A program made the translations under genes and the position numbers. A DNA stretch of 64,000 bases from positions 10,713,501 to 10,777,500 of the forward strand of contig NC_092604.1 in NCBI RefSeq assembly GCF_047663525.1, written 5' to 3'. Of the stretch, positions 35,185 to 48,702 are shown in pieces. Position 1 is the first letter of the stretch. Every line of letters starts with the position of its first letter. A model generated the notes under the pieces. It saw nothing but the letters and a program-made list of their open reading frames with translations, ran no database searches and was not told where the DNA came from. The DNA is from Anas platyrhynchos. Taxonomy: Eukaryota; Chordata; Aves; Anseriformes; Anatidae.

Positions 35185-35290
35185 CGGCATGAAAGGTACT
35201 GACAAAATAAAGTTGGATTGTACTGCATTATTGAAAAAGTGACCTCCAGTGGTCAATAAAGCCTTTGCCCACCGTTTCCAGGCAGCGGTG
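35185..35290. promoter_or_regulatory. Candidate element with nuclear-receptor everted repeat
   Basis: A short, sharply bounded AT-rich block. TGACCT (35240-35245), four bases, then TGGTCA (35250-35255) forms an everted repeat of nuclear-receptor half-sites (one mismatch from AGGTCA), flanked by GCATTATTGAAAAAG and CAATAAAGCC. Confidence 0.4.
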
Positions 35291-38200
35291 CCTGTTGTCA
35301 GCCTCTGTCTCGGTTCAGCGGGACGGCGCTCCGGCTCTCCCAGTCCCGGCTCTCCCACGGGTGGCTCGTTAAAAGTCGGAGCCCGCACTTTGGTAACGAG
35401 GAGCTCAGAGCCTTTGGAGGCACGGCTGAAAGCACGAAGGGAAAAAGGCTGCGGGCAGGAGAGCCTCGTGCCACCAGCTGCGTCCCCCCAGGCTGGCTCC
35501 GGGCAGAAGCGCGGGGTCCGATCAGGGAGGCTGGCAGGAGGAGAGAGGTTCAAGGATGAGGCTTTTTGGGGTTTTACTGCAAAACCTTCAGCCACGCAGC
35601 ACGGGGAGAGGGAGGGGAAATTCGAGGGGTGCTGAGCGCGGAGGCTGCAGCAGGAGGAGGCGATGGGGTGGGTGCAGGTGGCACAGGGTGCCCCGTGAAG
35701 GTGCCCTCCTCCGTGCCACCGCCTTCCTGCTCCTTTCACAGGTCATTTCTAGGAACAATCGTGCAAGCAGCTGCCTCCTTCCTTCCCCTCAGCCCAGCTG
35801 CAGGAGGAGGAGAACCCCAATGCAGCCCACTCCCAGCTTGGGATGACCCCTGGGACGAGCAGAGGCTGCTCCCCTCCGTGCCGCACACGGAGAGCTGTGC
35901 GCACACAGCTGGGGGCTCCAGGGGGAGGTTTTCCTCGTTGGGATTAACTCCAGGTAGGGCCCAGCTGCAAGAAGTCGAGGTGCTCAGGATGTCAGGAGGG
36001 AACAGAGGAGGATTTAGCATCCCCCGGAGAAATGGAGGGGACGCCCTAAAGCAGGCTGGATTTTAAGGATCCCCCTTTTAAGGATGTCTCCGACACTCCT
36101 GTTTTGGGGAGGGAACACAACAGCAGCTTTCTGCTCCAAATCCTGCACCACCTCAGGACCAACGCTGCTCGGGGACATCATCCCACCTCGTCCAGGATCT
36201 GGGCAAGAGCAAGGAATGACCCCAGCACCTTCCCAAACTGGGCTGGACTGGGAATTGCTCCCACACCTTGGCAGACGCTTGTGAGGGGAGCTGGAGCCTC
36301 CCCACCAGGGAAAGCTGCACGGGGCAGAGAAAAGCTCCACAGATGCGTTTCAGAGGGGGTCACCAGCCGGGAGGGGGGCTGTGAAACACCAGCAGGGGCT
36401 AATTAACCATCGCCACCCCCACGGGGGCTGGTTTAGACGGCACCAAAGATTAAAGGTCTCAAGGATGTAAGGGGAGCTGCCGGGGAAGAGCTTCCACGTC
36501 CAGGCACAGCACAGAGCTCGTAGGGGCACTGAGGACCAGGATGAGACCTGTGGGCATGATCCCAAACTTCACTTTGTGCCTCTTCTCACAGCACCAAGCA
36601 TCATGTCACACGGATGCTCTGGGCTCTGAAGGTGCCCAGCAGGACTCAGCCACACATCATTTTCTCCCCAGAGAGATGAGGACACGCCGTACCCTAGGAG
36701 TACGAGTCACGGCAGGATTTGGGGATGCCACATGCCAGATTAACCCCTCCAAAGCTCTGACATCAAAGCTACAGTCTAAAGCCAGGCCCCACGGCTGGGT
36801 GGAGGCGAGGGACAGGCTGACACCTCCACCAGTGCCCCTCGGGGCTGCACCAGCCCCCAGCACACATCCAGAACCACATCCAACCTCACATCCCCATCCC
36901 CAGCCGATGGGGTCCATCCAACGAACCTGGGCCCAAGTCCCAGCTTTTCAGCTTCAAGGCTCAGAAGTTTTAAACAAGCCCAAGCCTCACATCCCGCATC
37001 CAGCTGCCTTTTGGCTCACCCAAGCCTCATCCAGCGCTGAACCAGACGGGCAGGACCAGGAAACCTTCCCGTCCTACCTCCGCGGCGAGGCTGCACACCC
37101 TGCCTGCCCCTGGGGTACCCGGCTGGCGGGCAAAGCGAGGCTTTGTTCTTCCAGGCAGCCTCATCCCACAGCCCCTCCATCGTTAGGGCTGGATCCTGCC
37201 TCCAATTCCACCCAAGGTCGAGCCCTTCCCAGGGGAACACATCTGGGGATGGAGGGGACACCTCCAGGAAGGGACAATTTGGGGCCACCGCGCACCAAGC
37301 GGCCGGCAGCGAGCTGCAGGGGCTGCTCCCTTTTCCGTGCTTCCCTCCTGTCCCTGCAAACCCCTCTGGGTTTCACCTCATGAGCGAGGCTGAGCCCCAA
37401 AGCAGGAGGCAGCGGGGTTGTACCTGCACGTGGGGCTGAGTCAGAGCCGGCCAGACACGCACAGGGCGCTCCCCAGCCCCTTCCAGCCTCTGCCTCCCTG
37501 GCGTGCCCTCACCAGCAGCTTAAAAAAAAAAGCTTTTTTTCCTTTTTTTCCTCCTTTTTCTTTTTTCTTTTATTTTGTTTTACTGTCTTTTTCTTTTCCC
37601 TGCCTTCAGTCCTCCTAGTGGGTGGGGAAAATCCCGGGTGTCAGACTTCAAAAGGGAAGGCAGCTTTTGCATCGCGTTCATGGCCGGGGCTCAGCCCAAC
37701 CGCAGGCTCCTGCCAGCACCCACAGCCGGGCACCCCGTGTGCTGGGCCACCCCTGGGTGCTCCTGGAGGGCACAGCAATGCCCACTGCCTCCCCAGCCCG
37801 AGTCCCTTCCAGCAGAGGACATCGTTTTGCCCATCCATCCATCCATCCATCCATCCATCCATCCATCCATCCATCCATCCACCCACAGCTTGGTCTGGGT
37901 GCTCTGGGCGAGCCCAAGGTGAGAGGAGGGTCAGGACACGAAGCCCAGCTCCTGGATTTGTAGGGTCAGCGTTCAGCCCCCTGCCAGCAAACCCACCCCA
38001 ACGGGCAGAGCTGCAGGAAAGGAGCTTGGCAGGAGGGGGAGGAAAGCCCCTGCCCTCTCCCTGCTCGGCAGCACGTCCCCAGAGCAGCAGCGTGGCACGA
38101 GGCAGCGCTGCCACCCGCCCCACGAGACATCTCGGCAGCTCGCCCTCTCCAAGCGTTTCCATCCATAGGAACAGCTAAACCAAGCCATCCGCCCCAAACC

Positions 38201-41200
38201 CACCGTGCCACGCGGAGCCCAGTGCTCTCTGCACACCCCGGAGCCCACCGCAGGGCAGCAGAGCCCCCAGCCCATGGGCAGCAGCCCCACCGACACCTCC
38301 TTCGCCTCCCCTGGCTGCCAGGTAGCAGAGCAGGGCAGCTCAGCCCCAGTGCTGTCACAACAAAACGGTGTTTTCTTTCCCCAAATTCACCTGCAACAAA
38401 GACAAGCGGGCACACAGACAGCCGGAGGAGAGGTGGCATCTGTTTGATTTCCTATTGTCCTCCTGAATAGGATGCTCAAGCCTATTCAGAGCTGCTTTGG
38501 GTCTGGGTTTGGTGGCGTTTGAGACCCTCGCGGGGAGATGAGCTCCTGCTGCAGAGGAGCTGCCAGGAGCCAAAGCAGCAGGGTTGGGAGCCAGGTCCAG
38601 AAACCCACACAGCGAGGAGAACGGGGCTGCTCGGAGCTGGGGAGACAAAAAAAAACAACCCTGTGCTCACACCACGAGCCCACGTTTCGAGGTAGGAGAG
38701 AGATTCGCTCCCTGCCAGGAGTGGAGAGAAACACCAGGGTTACCCGGGCGGCTTTCTGCTGAAAGGCAACGAGCAGCAGCGTGGGAGGCTGCGGCGCTGC
38801 TCCCTCCCCGGAGGAAAGGGCACAGTTTTCAGCAAGGAAAAGCTGTCCCTGCTTGGTAGCCGTGCTAGGGAGGCTTGGGAGTGCGGGATGGGGGGCGTCG
38901 CAGCCTCCCCTGACACCCAGGGCAGTGCTGACACCCAGAGTGACCCTCAGCGCCTCTGCCAGCCGTCACCTTGCAAACGCACAAACCCTGGTCCTGTCCT
39001 CTCCATCGGGTGCCCAGCCGGGCTTCAGCAGATGTGTATAACCAGGAAAAAAGCCCTTTCTGATTGCATTTGCCATCTGCTGTCCCTCCAGGTAGGCAGG
39101 ACCCCATTAGCACCCCAACAGGCTGATGGGGTGAAGGATGCTTTGCGCAGCACCCGCTGCCGTGGGACAAGGCACCGCTCCATGGGACAAACCCAGCCCA
39201 GGAGGCCCCCAGCAGCCCCCCAGCAACCCCTCTGCAGAGTTTTCCACTGCGGGCAGGAGGCCAGGAGCTGAGGGAAGGGGGCTGCCACCCCCCAAGCCTG
39301 CGAGCCAAGGGGGACGCACGTGACGAGGCGCTGGCTTGGATTTCCAAGCCCTGCCACGGCACCAGCTGCTCCTGCCCGTCCCTTCACGCCCAGAGAGGCC
39401 CGCAGATTGGGTTTCCCGAGCAGATAACACCCAGGTGAGTCCCCGCAGACCTGGCCAAGGTCCCCTTGTCCCCAGCCATCCCAGGGAGATGCCAACCCAG
39501 CCCTGCACGGGCGAGCACCGGAGCAGCCCCGTGGGGACGAAGGCAGCCGGGGCTCTGCGCCCCCACCCACACCGGGGATGTGAGCACGGCGCTGGGCAGG
39601 GACTCACCCCGGCAGAAACTAGATCTGGGCTGCTCCAGGACCAAAAATAACCCGCCAGCTGCCCGGGAAGAGACGCCCAGATCACGCACATGTCAGGAGG
39701 GGAGTCATCTGCACCCACCTTCGGGGGTAACAGGGGGGGGAGCGCGGCTCTCAGTGCCATTCGGGGGATAGCGGCAGCGCAAAACAGCCTGCAGGTAATT
39801 TGGGGGAGCAAAGCAGCAGACGGCCAACACCCCCAGGGCTCTGTCCTCCATCTGGGGATGAGCTGCAATGCCTCGGAGCTGCGGAGACCCCAGTGCAGCT
39901 GTGCCAAGGCACAGAGACCCCTGCTCCTTCCTCCCATCCTCTCGTCCCCCCAAGAGGCAGCAGCGGGGATCCCGAAGGATCAGCACATTTGTGTTGGGTG
40001 AGAAGAATAAAGGCAACGTGGGCCCTTCGTTTCCCAACCAGAGGACACAAACCACAAGCTGCTGCTTCTCAAAACCACAAAGCGAGAGCCTCGATCCTCA
40101 CGGCTTTCAGGACGGAGCTTTTTGTCCTTCGGCTTAGCTGTGATGTCCTCCCAGGGGACGGGAGCGATGGGGGCACAGCATCCAGAGCTGCCTTGGGGGT
40201 GAACGCAGGCAGTCGGACCCCATAAACAGCCACCCGCTGGGCAGGCCGGAGTGACCACATCCCACACGCATCCCACCAACAAAGAACAAAACCCTCAGTC
40301 ACCAAAAAACCTCCGCTATCAGCACTGGAGGGATGCAGCTCCTACTCCAGGGCTCCCTGGTGCTCCATCGCCCAAGGACGCTTTCCCTGAGGGATGTTCC
40401 CAAGCAAGGGCACAGGTTTTCCACCATCAGAAAAATGTGATTGTCCAGCTGTCATGATTACGTGAGGATCACCACCCGTACTGGCACGCAGGGCTAGGCT
40501 GAACTAGAGAAACGCATTATAACATTTCTGCACCAACCCATGCTTCCAGCAGCTATTTTCCCCTAAATCTTCCCCCAGTATTTCCGCTTTCCCTGCTTCT
40601 TCCTGCCAACAAGGCACCTGCAAAATGAGATTTCAGGACCTGTCACCTCAAAGCAGGTCAGCACCTGCCCCAAAACGCGGGCAAGGACCAGACAGACCTG
40701 GCACGAGTCGCTCACAGCCCTGTTTTCACCGGCGCACCGAAGGCACCAGCAGTGCTCAGCACCAAATACCGGTACCGCAGCCCGAGGGAGGGCATTCACG
40801 GGGCACAGCTCATGGAACAGCTCCATAAAAACTGGGCCAAGCCCTTGGCAGGTACGAGCTGACCTCAGGGGGAAGGCAGGAGGCTTTCCAGCCAGCCCTG
40901 GGAGGGGAGCTGGCAAGAGCAGCGCGAGGGCGCAGCGCTGCGGGGTGCCAGCGCCTGCACCCACCCGCAGCCTCCCAGGGCTGCGCACGGGATCGGGGCT
41001 GCTCCTGCTTCCTTGGGCAGGAGGAGACAAGCAGGGAGCTCACAGAGCTTCCATTCTCTTCCCTGCTGTGGTGAGGGAAGAAAGCAGCGAACACTGAACA
41101 AGTCTGGGGCTGTCAGGTGCCCGGCACCCTTGGCTGCAGCCAGAGGGGAAGCCTCCCTCCTGCTGCCCCGGCTCCTGGCAGCAACGGCCAGGGAGGAAAA

Positions 41201-41594
41201 CCCTGCACGGGGCTGTCCTGGGAAAGGTTGGATGGAAGAGGAGGTTCCTGGTGCTTCCCAGCTCCGTCACCAGCTCCCCGCAATGGTTTGGGCAGAGCTG
41301 CTCCATGCAGGTCCTGCTGCTGGCAGGGACAAAGCCGTGAGCCCACCTCGCACACCTGGGTCCTGCTCTCTGCACCTCACCAGCCTCTGGTCACCATCAA
41401 TGAAATCTTCTGGGTGGGAAGCTTTAGAGCCCGGCACTGCTCGCTCTGCACAGCTCAGCAGCAGGGAGAAAACCCTTAACTCTGCTCCCCAGTGTGGGTT
41501 CTCAAAACATCCACCTGGGACTGACCCTCGGCATCCCAAAGCACCGAGCAGAAGCTCAGGCACACAAGGGAAGCAGGAGCTCCACGCTGGTGCT
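35291..41594. other. Long GC-rich intergenic stretch, no gene seen
   Basis: About 6.3 kb with overlapping chance frames on both strands and no recognised exon, transposon or RNA. Pyrimidine-rich sequence runs at about 37,520-37,610, just before the (CCAT)n microsatellite. Confidence 0.5.
37831..37883 (+). repeat. (CCAT)n microsatellite
   Basis: About 12 uninterrupted CCAT units over 50 bp, ending in CCACCCA. On the minus strand it reads as repeated Met-Asp-Gly-Trp, a repeat artefact. Confidence 0.95.
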
Positions 41595-41760
41595 CCGCAC
41601 CCTCTAAAAGCCTTTTATTTCATTCATCTTTCTCTCTCATTCCAAGCTAGCCACCAATACCTTGGGAAACCCAAGCTAGAGAGAGACTCAGGATTTATTT
41701 TTGAGAGCTTAACATCCATTACGCTCTTAAAAAATTTATGCCCTTAAAGCATCTCCACGG
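41595..41760. promoter_or_regulatory. Candidate AT-rich non-coding element
   Basis: About 165 bp of unique AT-rich sequence (CCTTTTATTTCATTCATC, GGATTTATTTTTGAGAGC, CATTACGCTCTTAAAAAATT). It contains near-inverted CCAAGCTAG words about 30 bp apart. No coding frame. Confidence 0.35.
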
Positions 41761-44700
41761 TGGCTGCTGAACACCCATTAAAAAAATTTCATCCTTTCTT
41801 AAGCCTGACGAGTCTCACCTTCGAGAGATACCCACGGAGTCCTGGCAACGTGCTCAACTTGAGCCCTGAGCTCCTCAGACCCAACACAAACAACCCTGGG
41901 AAAGACGTTGTCCCCTCGGGAGGACGAGACCCCCGAGGAGAGGTTGAGTCCCAGAGCAACCGCTTGGCTGCGGCAGGACAGCTCGGTGTGTGGGTTGGAA
42001 CTGCAATTAACTCCATGTGCAGGGGGATAAGGGAAAAATTGAGCATCCTACGGGTGGCTCCTAACTCCCCCAGCAACGCTAGCCCAGCGATGTTATCCAC
42101 GTTCCTTTTCTGCCCTTCCCAGAGTGGGAAAAAAAACCCTAAAGCCTTGGGAATGGCGGTGTGCCGGGGCAGGCACGCACCGGGAGCTGTTTGCAAAGAG
42201 CTTCACCCCCAGGACCCCAAACCCCAGCTCCTGCTGCCTCCCCCGGGGGCTGCATTTCACCCTTTGGGCCTTTTGCATCAAGACGGGGCTGGGCTCCGTT
42301 GGGGAGCAGGATGCAAGGGCTGTGTCAGAAGCAATCAGCTCGGGGTGCGCGCCTTGGCACGGGGCTCCTCCGAGGCACCTGCTGCCACGCAGCCATCGCA
42401 ACGCATTAGGGCGGCCGGTCCGAGGCTCCCGAGCAGCAGGCAAGGGGTGAAAAGCAAGAAGGAAGGAGCAGCAGAGCTAGACAGGTGCCTGCAGGGGAGC
42501 TTTCCGTGTTCTCCCCCACCGTATGGCTCCAGCAGGTCGCCGCGCAGCCCGTGGTGCCCTCCCACGAGCCGTGTCGGGGCTCGGAGCCTCGCAGGTGGGT
42601 TCCCCAGGCAGCTTCTCCCACTCTGCTGCAGGTCCTGCAGCAGCCCAGATCTCTTTTTCCCCACCCTCAGTATGCCCAAGAGATCTCAGCTGCACGGGTG
42701 GCGATCCGGCAGCCGGGTCCTGGCACCACGGGTACCCTCTGCAGCTCCGGAGAGCTTCAGCCCATCTGCTCCCAGCAACGCCAGCCACGCAGCAGCAGCT
42801 CTCTGCACCCCAGGGGAAGATTTCGTCTGCTCCTGGGGAGGATTTCACCCAGGCAACTCAAATTCCCAGCTACAGCAGGGCCAAGGCGGGCTGGAAGCAG
42901 CACGGACACGAGCCTGAGCTCCCAGCAAATCCAGCTGGAGCCTGGGCTCAGACAGGACCCGACGTGCCCAACGCTGCCTCCAAACCTGCACCCGGGAAGG
43001 AAAAAGGAGCTAACGCAGCCCCTCAGCAAGCAAACACCCCCCCAGCACCCCAGGAGAGAAAGCCTGGGCTGCGAGCATCTCACGGACAACCCCATCCCAC
43101 CACAGGGTCCGCACCCTGCTGCCAACCCCAGCCCTTGCCCCTCATCCCTCGCCCTCCAGGGGTGGGTGCCTCGCTCTCGGCTCCCCCCGAGGACCTCGCG
43201 AGCTGCCTGGAGGTAGCCGCTGGCCAGGAGCCAGGCGAGCCACGGCGGCGGCTTTCATGTGGGTGTCTGGCTGGGCACACGCCAGGGCCGGGCTGGCTGG
43301 AGGCACCGTGGGCCTTACGCCGGGGGGGGGCAAAAATCCCCAGGTCACCGCTGCGCCACCAGAAATGCGCACGGCTGCCCACGGTGCCTCTCCGCAGAGC
43401 TTTTTATCCGCAGGGCTGCCGAGCGGAGACGTTCCCTGCGAGGAAACGGCCTCGGCACTGATTTTTCTGAGCCCTGGGAGCACCAGAAGATGCTCGGAGG
43501 AGGATGCTCCGAGGGGATGCGGGAGCAGCCCAATGGTGAGGCCAGCGGTGGTGCCCAGGCGCTGAAGGAGTTACGGCGCCCGCTCATCCCAAAGGCCACG
43601 CGAGTGATTTTTATCTTTAAAAAGCCCACGGCCTGGCTTGCACGGCTCCGCTAGGGAGCTCGCTCGGGCGCAGCCACTGCTCCTTTAAGGTATTTAACAA
43701 CAAAGTGGGTGAAGGCGCTGGCTCCTCCCCGAGCCTGTACATCCCCTCCGGGTCCCCCGCCCCAGACACCGGTGACAGCGGGGACCCCACAGCGGGTCCG
43801 GGGACTACCAGTCCCGGCATCCCCCCGGCACTTCTCTCCCTGCCGGGGATTGTAGTCCTCTGGCCATCCATCCATCCATCCGTCCATCCATCCGTGGGCA
43901 TGGCAAGGCCACGCTGCTCCCCAGCTGCAAGGGCTGCATGGGGGAAAGTTGGCATTTCCATGCTGCTTCACCACCCAGGAGCCCCACATCATCCGGCTGC
44001 ACACATTTTGGGGCACTCCCCCAAAAGACGGGACCCCCACCGTGCCCGGATCCAGGGGAGCAGGCGGGTCCCGCGTGCCGTCACAGCCTCCAGACCCCAT
44101 CCGAGCCATGGCCCCAATTTTTACGGGCTTTTCAGCTGGGGTAGGGGCTGTGCTCAGCAATTAAATGAGGTTGCTCTCAGGTACCACAGCCCTGGCTGCC
44201 TGGGGCACTCCAGCCCTCCTGGAAGCGATGCTCCGAGGGCAGCAGCGAGTTCCTCGAGCAGCTCCAGGATGCCAAGAGCCCTCCCCCAGCCCTGCACTGA
44301 GCCCCCTTTGCTTTCTCTGCAGACCCCGTGCTCCTGCCCATAGCCTCCAGCAAAACGCCGGGGACCCAGTCTCAAATGTAGCAAACAACTCTGAGGGCAT
44401 GGACAGCAGCACCCCAGATTTTCACCCCTTGGGTCCAGGGAAGAACCCAGTCTGAGGTGCTCGCTGGAGGGCTTGGACACCAAGCTTCACCCCCCATTCC
44501 CCAAAAAGGCAGCTCCTAAACCTGCAGCACCCAGTTTATCTCATGGCTTTCCCACCCTGCAGTGGTTCTGCGGGGAACCCACGTCCTCCAAACACCAGGA
44601 ACAAGGAGACGAGGCACCAGCAGAGACCAGCACAGCACCGTGGGCTCACCGGAGAGCTGGGGAAGCACCTGCAGCAGGAGCACCGCGATGCCACCCCTGC

Positions 44701-45894
44701 AGAGCATCACCCCAGCGGCTCTGGGTGCCAGGAGAGCCAAGCAAACCACGCAGGGACCAGCTGGGGTGCCGCAGGCTCCCCAGGAACACCCACAGCTCTG
44801 CTCACACTGACAGCTCCTTTTCTCCCTAGCAAGGAACAGAGCTGCTAACGCAGCCTGAGCTGTGGGGACAGCGAGCCAGCAGGAAAAGGATGCACGGGCT
44901 GAAAAAGCAGCGGCACAGGCAGGGGCCCCCTCTTCTGCTGGGTCATCGCCAGCCAATATTTGGCCACTCGTGGCAGAATGGTGTCGCAGAGAGGATCAGC
45001 GATAAGATCCTGGTCACGATCACCTCCGTAATGCCACCCTGCCAGGATTTGTCCAAGCAGGAGCCACGCAGCTTCCCAGCACTGGAAGGGGCGCAGGAAG
45101 CAGCAGCACCGTTTGTAAGCACCACCTTGGGCTGTGCAGCAGGGAGATGCCATAAAAACAACGCCGTGGGAGCCCTGCACAGCATGCACAGCACCAGGGT
45201 GCCGCACAAACGGAGGAAATGAGTCAGTGAAGTTGGGCTGGGACGGATCGGATCGAAGTGCTGAGCGCTTCTCCCAAGCCCCGTGCTGCAGCGGTGCTCA
45301 GGAGGCGTTACACAGCTCCTGGCTAAAAGCAAGGGGGGAGAATACTTAATTTAAAGCTTCCATGGTACGACTTCCACCCCATTTTCGGCAAGATTTTAAA
45401 CAGGATATGTGATCCTGGGTAAGGCTGTCTTGCTGATGGGACCGCAGTTGCAAGAAAGAGCTAACAGATATCATGCTGAGGTGCCAGCATGCCCAATAAA
45501 TACAGACAGACACACTGCCACTGAGGGCTGGTGGCTTCTGGAGCCAACGTGCCCCGTGTCCTGCGTGCTGCAGCCCCCGCGAGCCCCACGCTGCGGTGCC
45601 ACCAGGCTGCATCGCTCCCGCTTGGCGCAGGGGATGGAGAGGGCAGCCCAGCACCCAGAGCTCAGCCTGCGCCCTTGTTCTGGCTTGTTTTCCCACTCGC
45701 TTTGGGTGCCTGACTCGTAATAAGAGAGCCTGAAAAGCAGGCTCCTTTTCAGACATGCCAGGCACCCGCAGCTCCAGCTCGCAGACGCGTCTCCGGGGAG
45801 GCAGGTTCCAGGTGCACCCAAAAAAACCCGTGGTTCAGCCAACGCTTCCTCGTCTGCGAGCGGCTCGGCAGTGCCCGGGCCTGAGACCGAGGCT
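41761..45894. other. GC-rich intergenic stretch, no gene seen
   Basis: Multiple long chance frames overlap in different phases between 41,760 and 43,460. A second (CCAT/CCGT)n microsatellite lies at 43,864-43,894. No recognised proteins, RNA genes or transposons. Confidence 0.5.
43864..43894 (+). repeat. (CCAT)n microsatellite with CCGT interruptions
   Basis: About eight tetranucleotide units, CCATx4-CCGT-CCATx2-CCGT. Confidence 0.9.
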
Positions 45895-45985
45895 TAGGGG
45901 GAAATTGCTCTGTAGCAGCTAGTCTAATTGCGCTGAAATTACAAGATCAAGCAGTAAATTCACGTCTGCGTTCCTTGCTCGGGGT
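45895..45985. promoter_or_regulatory. Candidate homeodomain-rich element
   Basis: A short AT-rich unique block with AGTCTAATTGCGCTG, GAAATTACAAGATCAAG and CAGTAAATTCACG, about 3.4 kb upstream of the IER5L TATA box. Possibly a proximal enhancer. Confidence 0.35.
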
Positions 45986-48702
45986 GGCAAAGCCACGCCA
46001 GGCAGCCCGCTCCCCTCCCCAACCGCTGCAACAACTTTCGGGCTTCGGTGGGAAGGGAAGGAAGGAGGGGGTTAACAGAGGAGAGCGGTGCCAGTTGGAA
46101 GTGCTACCTAAAAAGGGTTTCTCCTGGTAGCTGAAGCAAAATGGTTTCTCTTGCCAGCTTGTTTACTCTGCAGCTGAGAGCTGCGGGCAGCCAGGTTTGC
46201 TGCTGGAGCCCGCGGCAGCGTGGACGGGCGCTGGCACCGGGACACCCGCGGGGCAGCTGCGCCCTGCTCAGCCCCACGGCTCCCCCAGGACCAGCAGCAG
46301 GCAGGGGAAATGCTCTGGCTACAGCCCTCCAGGCAGCCCTGGGCCCGTCCTCCTTCCCTTTGGGGCAGCGATGGCACTCGCCCTTTAATGGCCAGGTGCA
46401 AGCTGCAATTAGGTTTAGCCGAGGTGGTTGCAGACCAAACGGCCCCTCCAGCAGCAGGGTCCTCGGGGGCTTTTCCCATGGGAAGGGCGTGCAAACCCCA
46501 TCAGAGATCAGGTGCTGGGGATGTCGGACAGGACAGAGTGATTTTCCTGGGAGAGGCAAGCACTGAACAACCCCATCCTGCCCCAGCTTGCTGCTGCGGG
46601 GCCAGAAAACGGATGGGACTCGCTCCCCTCTTCCAGAAGAGCAGAGCTCACAGTCCTGTGCCGAGACAGGTAGCAGCCAGACTCCATCCCTGGCAGATTT
46701 TGGACTTCCCAGGCCAAACAGGAGCTGCACAGCTCTTGCAGCACACAACCCGTCCCGGCTCCAGGATTAAAGCCACCGTGTCTGCTGCCAGCAGAGCCAG
46801 CCGGGAGGAGAGGCAGCAGGCAGCCGCCGCCGGCCTCGCCAGCAGCAACAGAGTGCCCAGCAGCCAGCCAGAGGATCGGGGCTGTGTTTTACAGCCTGGT
46901 ATTAATTACCCAGAGTGGAATCTTATTTACGTTGTCGTCTCCCAGAGGCTCCTACTGTGCTCTTGGGTTTTCTTGGTGCCACGAGGCTTCGCAGGCAGCT
47001 ACAGCAGAGGGCACTTCTCTGGGAGCCAGCAGCAGCATCTCCTGCACCAGGGTGTCCCACGGCACCCAAACAGCCCCGAGGATGCAGCACCCCAATAAAT
47101 GCAGCACCACTGCATGCAGAGCCCTGCAAAGTCCACCTGACCCTTTGGTTAAAGCCACAACCTTTGGCCACCGGGGCCACGGGATAATTAAAACAAGGAG
47201 GGCCAGTGCCAGGCAGTGTCCCGAGGCCACGCTGCTTTCCGAGCCAAGGCAGGATGGGGAGCAGGAGCTCGAGGCAGAGGACACTTGCCAGGACAATGTT
47301 TTGCGGCTGGCACCGTGCACGCTGCCCGAGCCACCCCGCAGCAGCCGGCAGACAAGCGATCCAGGCTCTCAGCCTGGACCACCAGGGCTGGAGTTTTACA
47401 GCTGGAGGTGGTCCAGAGAGCAGCAAACGTGAGCTGGGTAAGGCACAAGCACTGCACGGGCCAGCAGCAGCAGCACTCGCTGCTTCCCTGCAGAGCCGGG
47501 GCTCAGCCCACGGGCACCAACACCAGCAGGGACAGAGCCTTTGGTCCCTCTGAGTGGGAGCAAACCCTAATCCAGACACAAAAGCAGTAAGATCTCAGCA
47601 CAATTTTTCCCCAAGAGCCAGCCCTGCTCCAGCGCATCACCTCCTGCAGCTGCAGCACAGCCTTGGGAAGGGCGACCTGCAGCCAGGACGGTCTGCAAAG
47701 GAAGGAGACTGGGGGAAGAGAGAAAGATGCAATCCCACAGCAAAACACCACCCAAACCCGCTGCCTTTATCAGCCCCCTCTGGACAGGGCTGTGGTTAGT
47801 TTCCATTTTGCAGAGGAGGAAAGCGCAGCAAGAGGATCCTACAAGAGCTCGGTAACCCTCGGCGTCCTTCCCCCCCCCCATTTGCACAGCTGAGGGCACA
47901 CGATGAAGGCAGGTGCTCCACGAGCAAGGATTTACACCAGCTGCCTCTCAGGGAACAACGAGCTGCCCCAGCCCAGCTGGGGTCCCACAGACCCCTCCAC
48001 AGGGAGAAAATCCCCCATGGTGCTGGGCTTGCTCCCCTACCCATGGATGAAGCCCACCAGCCCCACAGGAGGATGCAGGAGAGACGAGCCCAGCCCATCC
48101 CTTACAGATCCAGCCATTACAGGGTGCCCCCAAAACCTAGGAGACCAGGGAGGGCAGCCCAGTGCCCACCAGCCCCCCTAAATTTGGGGGACTGGGCTGC
48201 TCTGGTGGGCTTGGGGATTTTTCCACCCAACACACTGCAGGCATGGGGGGGATCACCGCTCAGGTAGATGTTCCAAAACCAACTTTTCCATACCCCAATG
48301 CAAAAACCATTGCCCACCCTACCCCAGGAAGCAAAGGGGGGACCCCCAGCACTCCCCACAGCCCCTCTCCCACCCCAATTAGCAGCCCCCTCCCCAAGCA
48401 CCCCCTGCCATACACCCACACCAGCTCCTACCTGCTGGCCAAGGGCAACTCCTCCGTGCCAGGACTGCCTTCCCCACATACTGCTACCTCTGGGGGGGTC
48501 CCGGGGTGGCCGGATCCTACAGCAGCCAGCTCAGGGACACCCCCCTTAGCCCCCAAAAACCCCTACCCTAAATACCCCTACCCCAAATACCCCTCCTAGG
48601 GCACCCCTCAGAGCAGGGGCCAGGCAAAACCAAGGCTGCCGCGTGCACCAGGGCAGGATGGGAGCCCTTAATTAGCAGACCCTGATTAGCAACAGCCCCC
48701 TC
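45986..48702. other. GC-rich region upstream of the IER5L promoter
   Basis: No gene recognised. A small AT-rich patch at 46,895-46,945 (GGTATTAATTACCCAGAG, TTATTTACG) has homeodomain-like cores. A proline-rich open frame at 48,162-48,599 ends in short C-rich repeats (CCCTACCCCAAATAC-like) and is judged non-coding. Confidence 0.45.

Noticed and set aside
37691..37917. MDGW-repeat peptide on the minus strand
   Set aside because: It is a direct translation of the (CCAT)n microsatellite.
41760..43461. Several overlapping open frames of 240-385 codons
   Set aside because: They overlap in different phases, lack recognisable domains and lie in GC-rich DNA poor in stop codons.
48162..48599. A proline-rich 145-codon frame ending in PYPKYP repeats
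   Set aside because: The repeats reflect a C-rich tandem DNA pattern just upstream of the IER5L promoter; no known protein matches.
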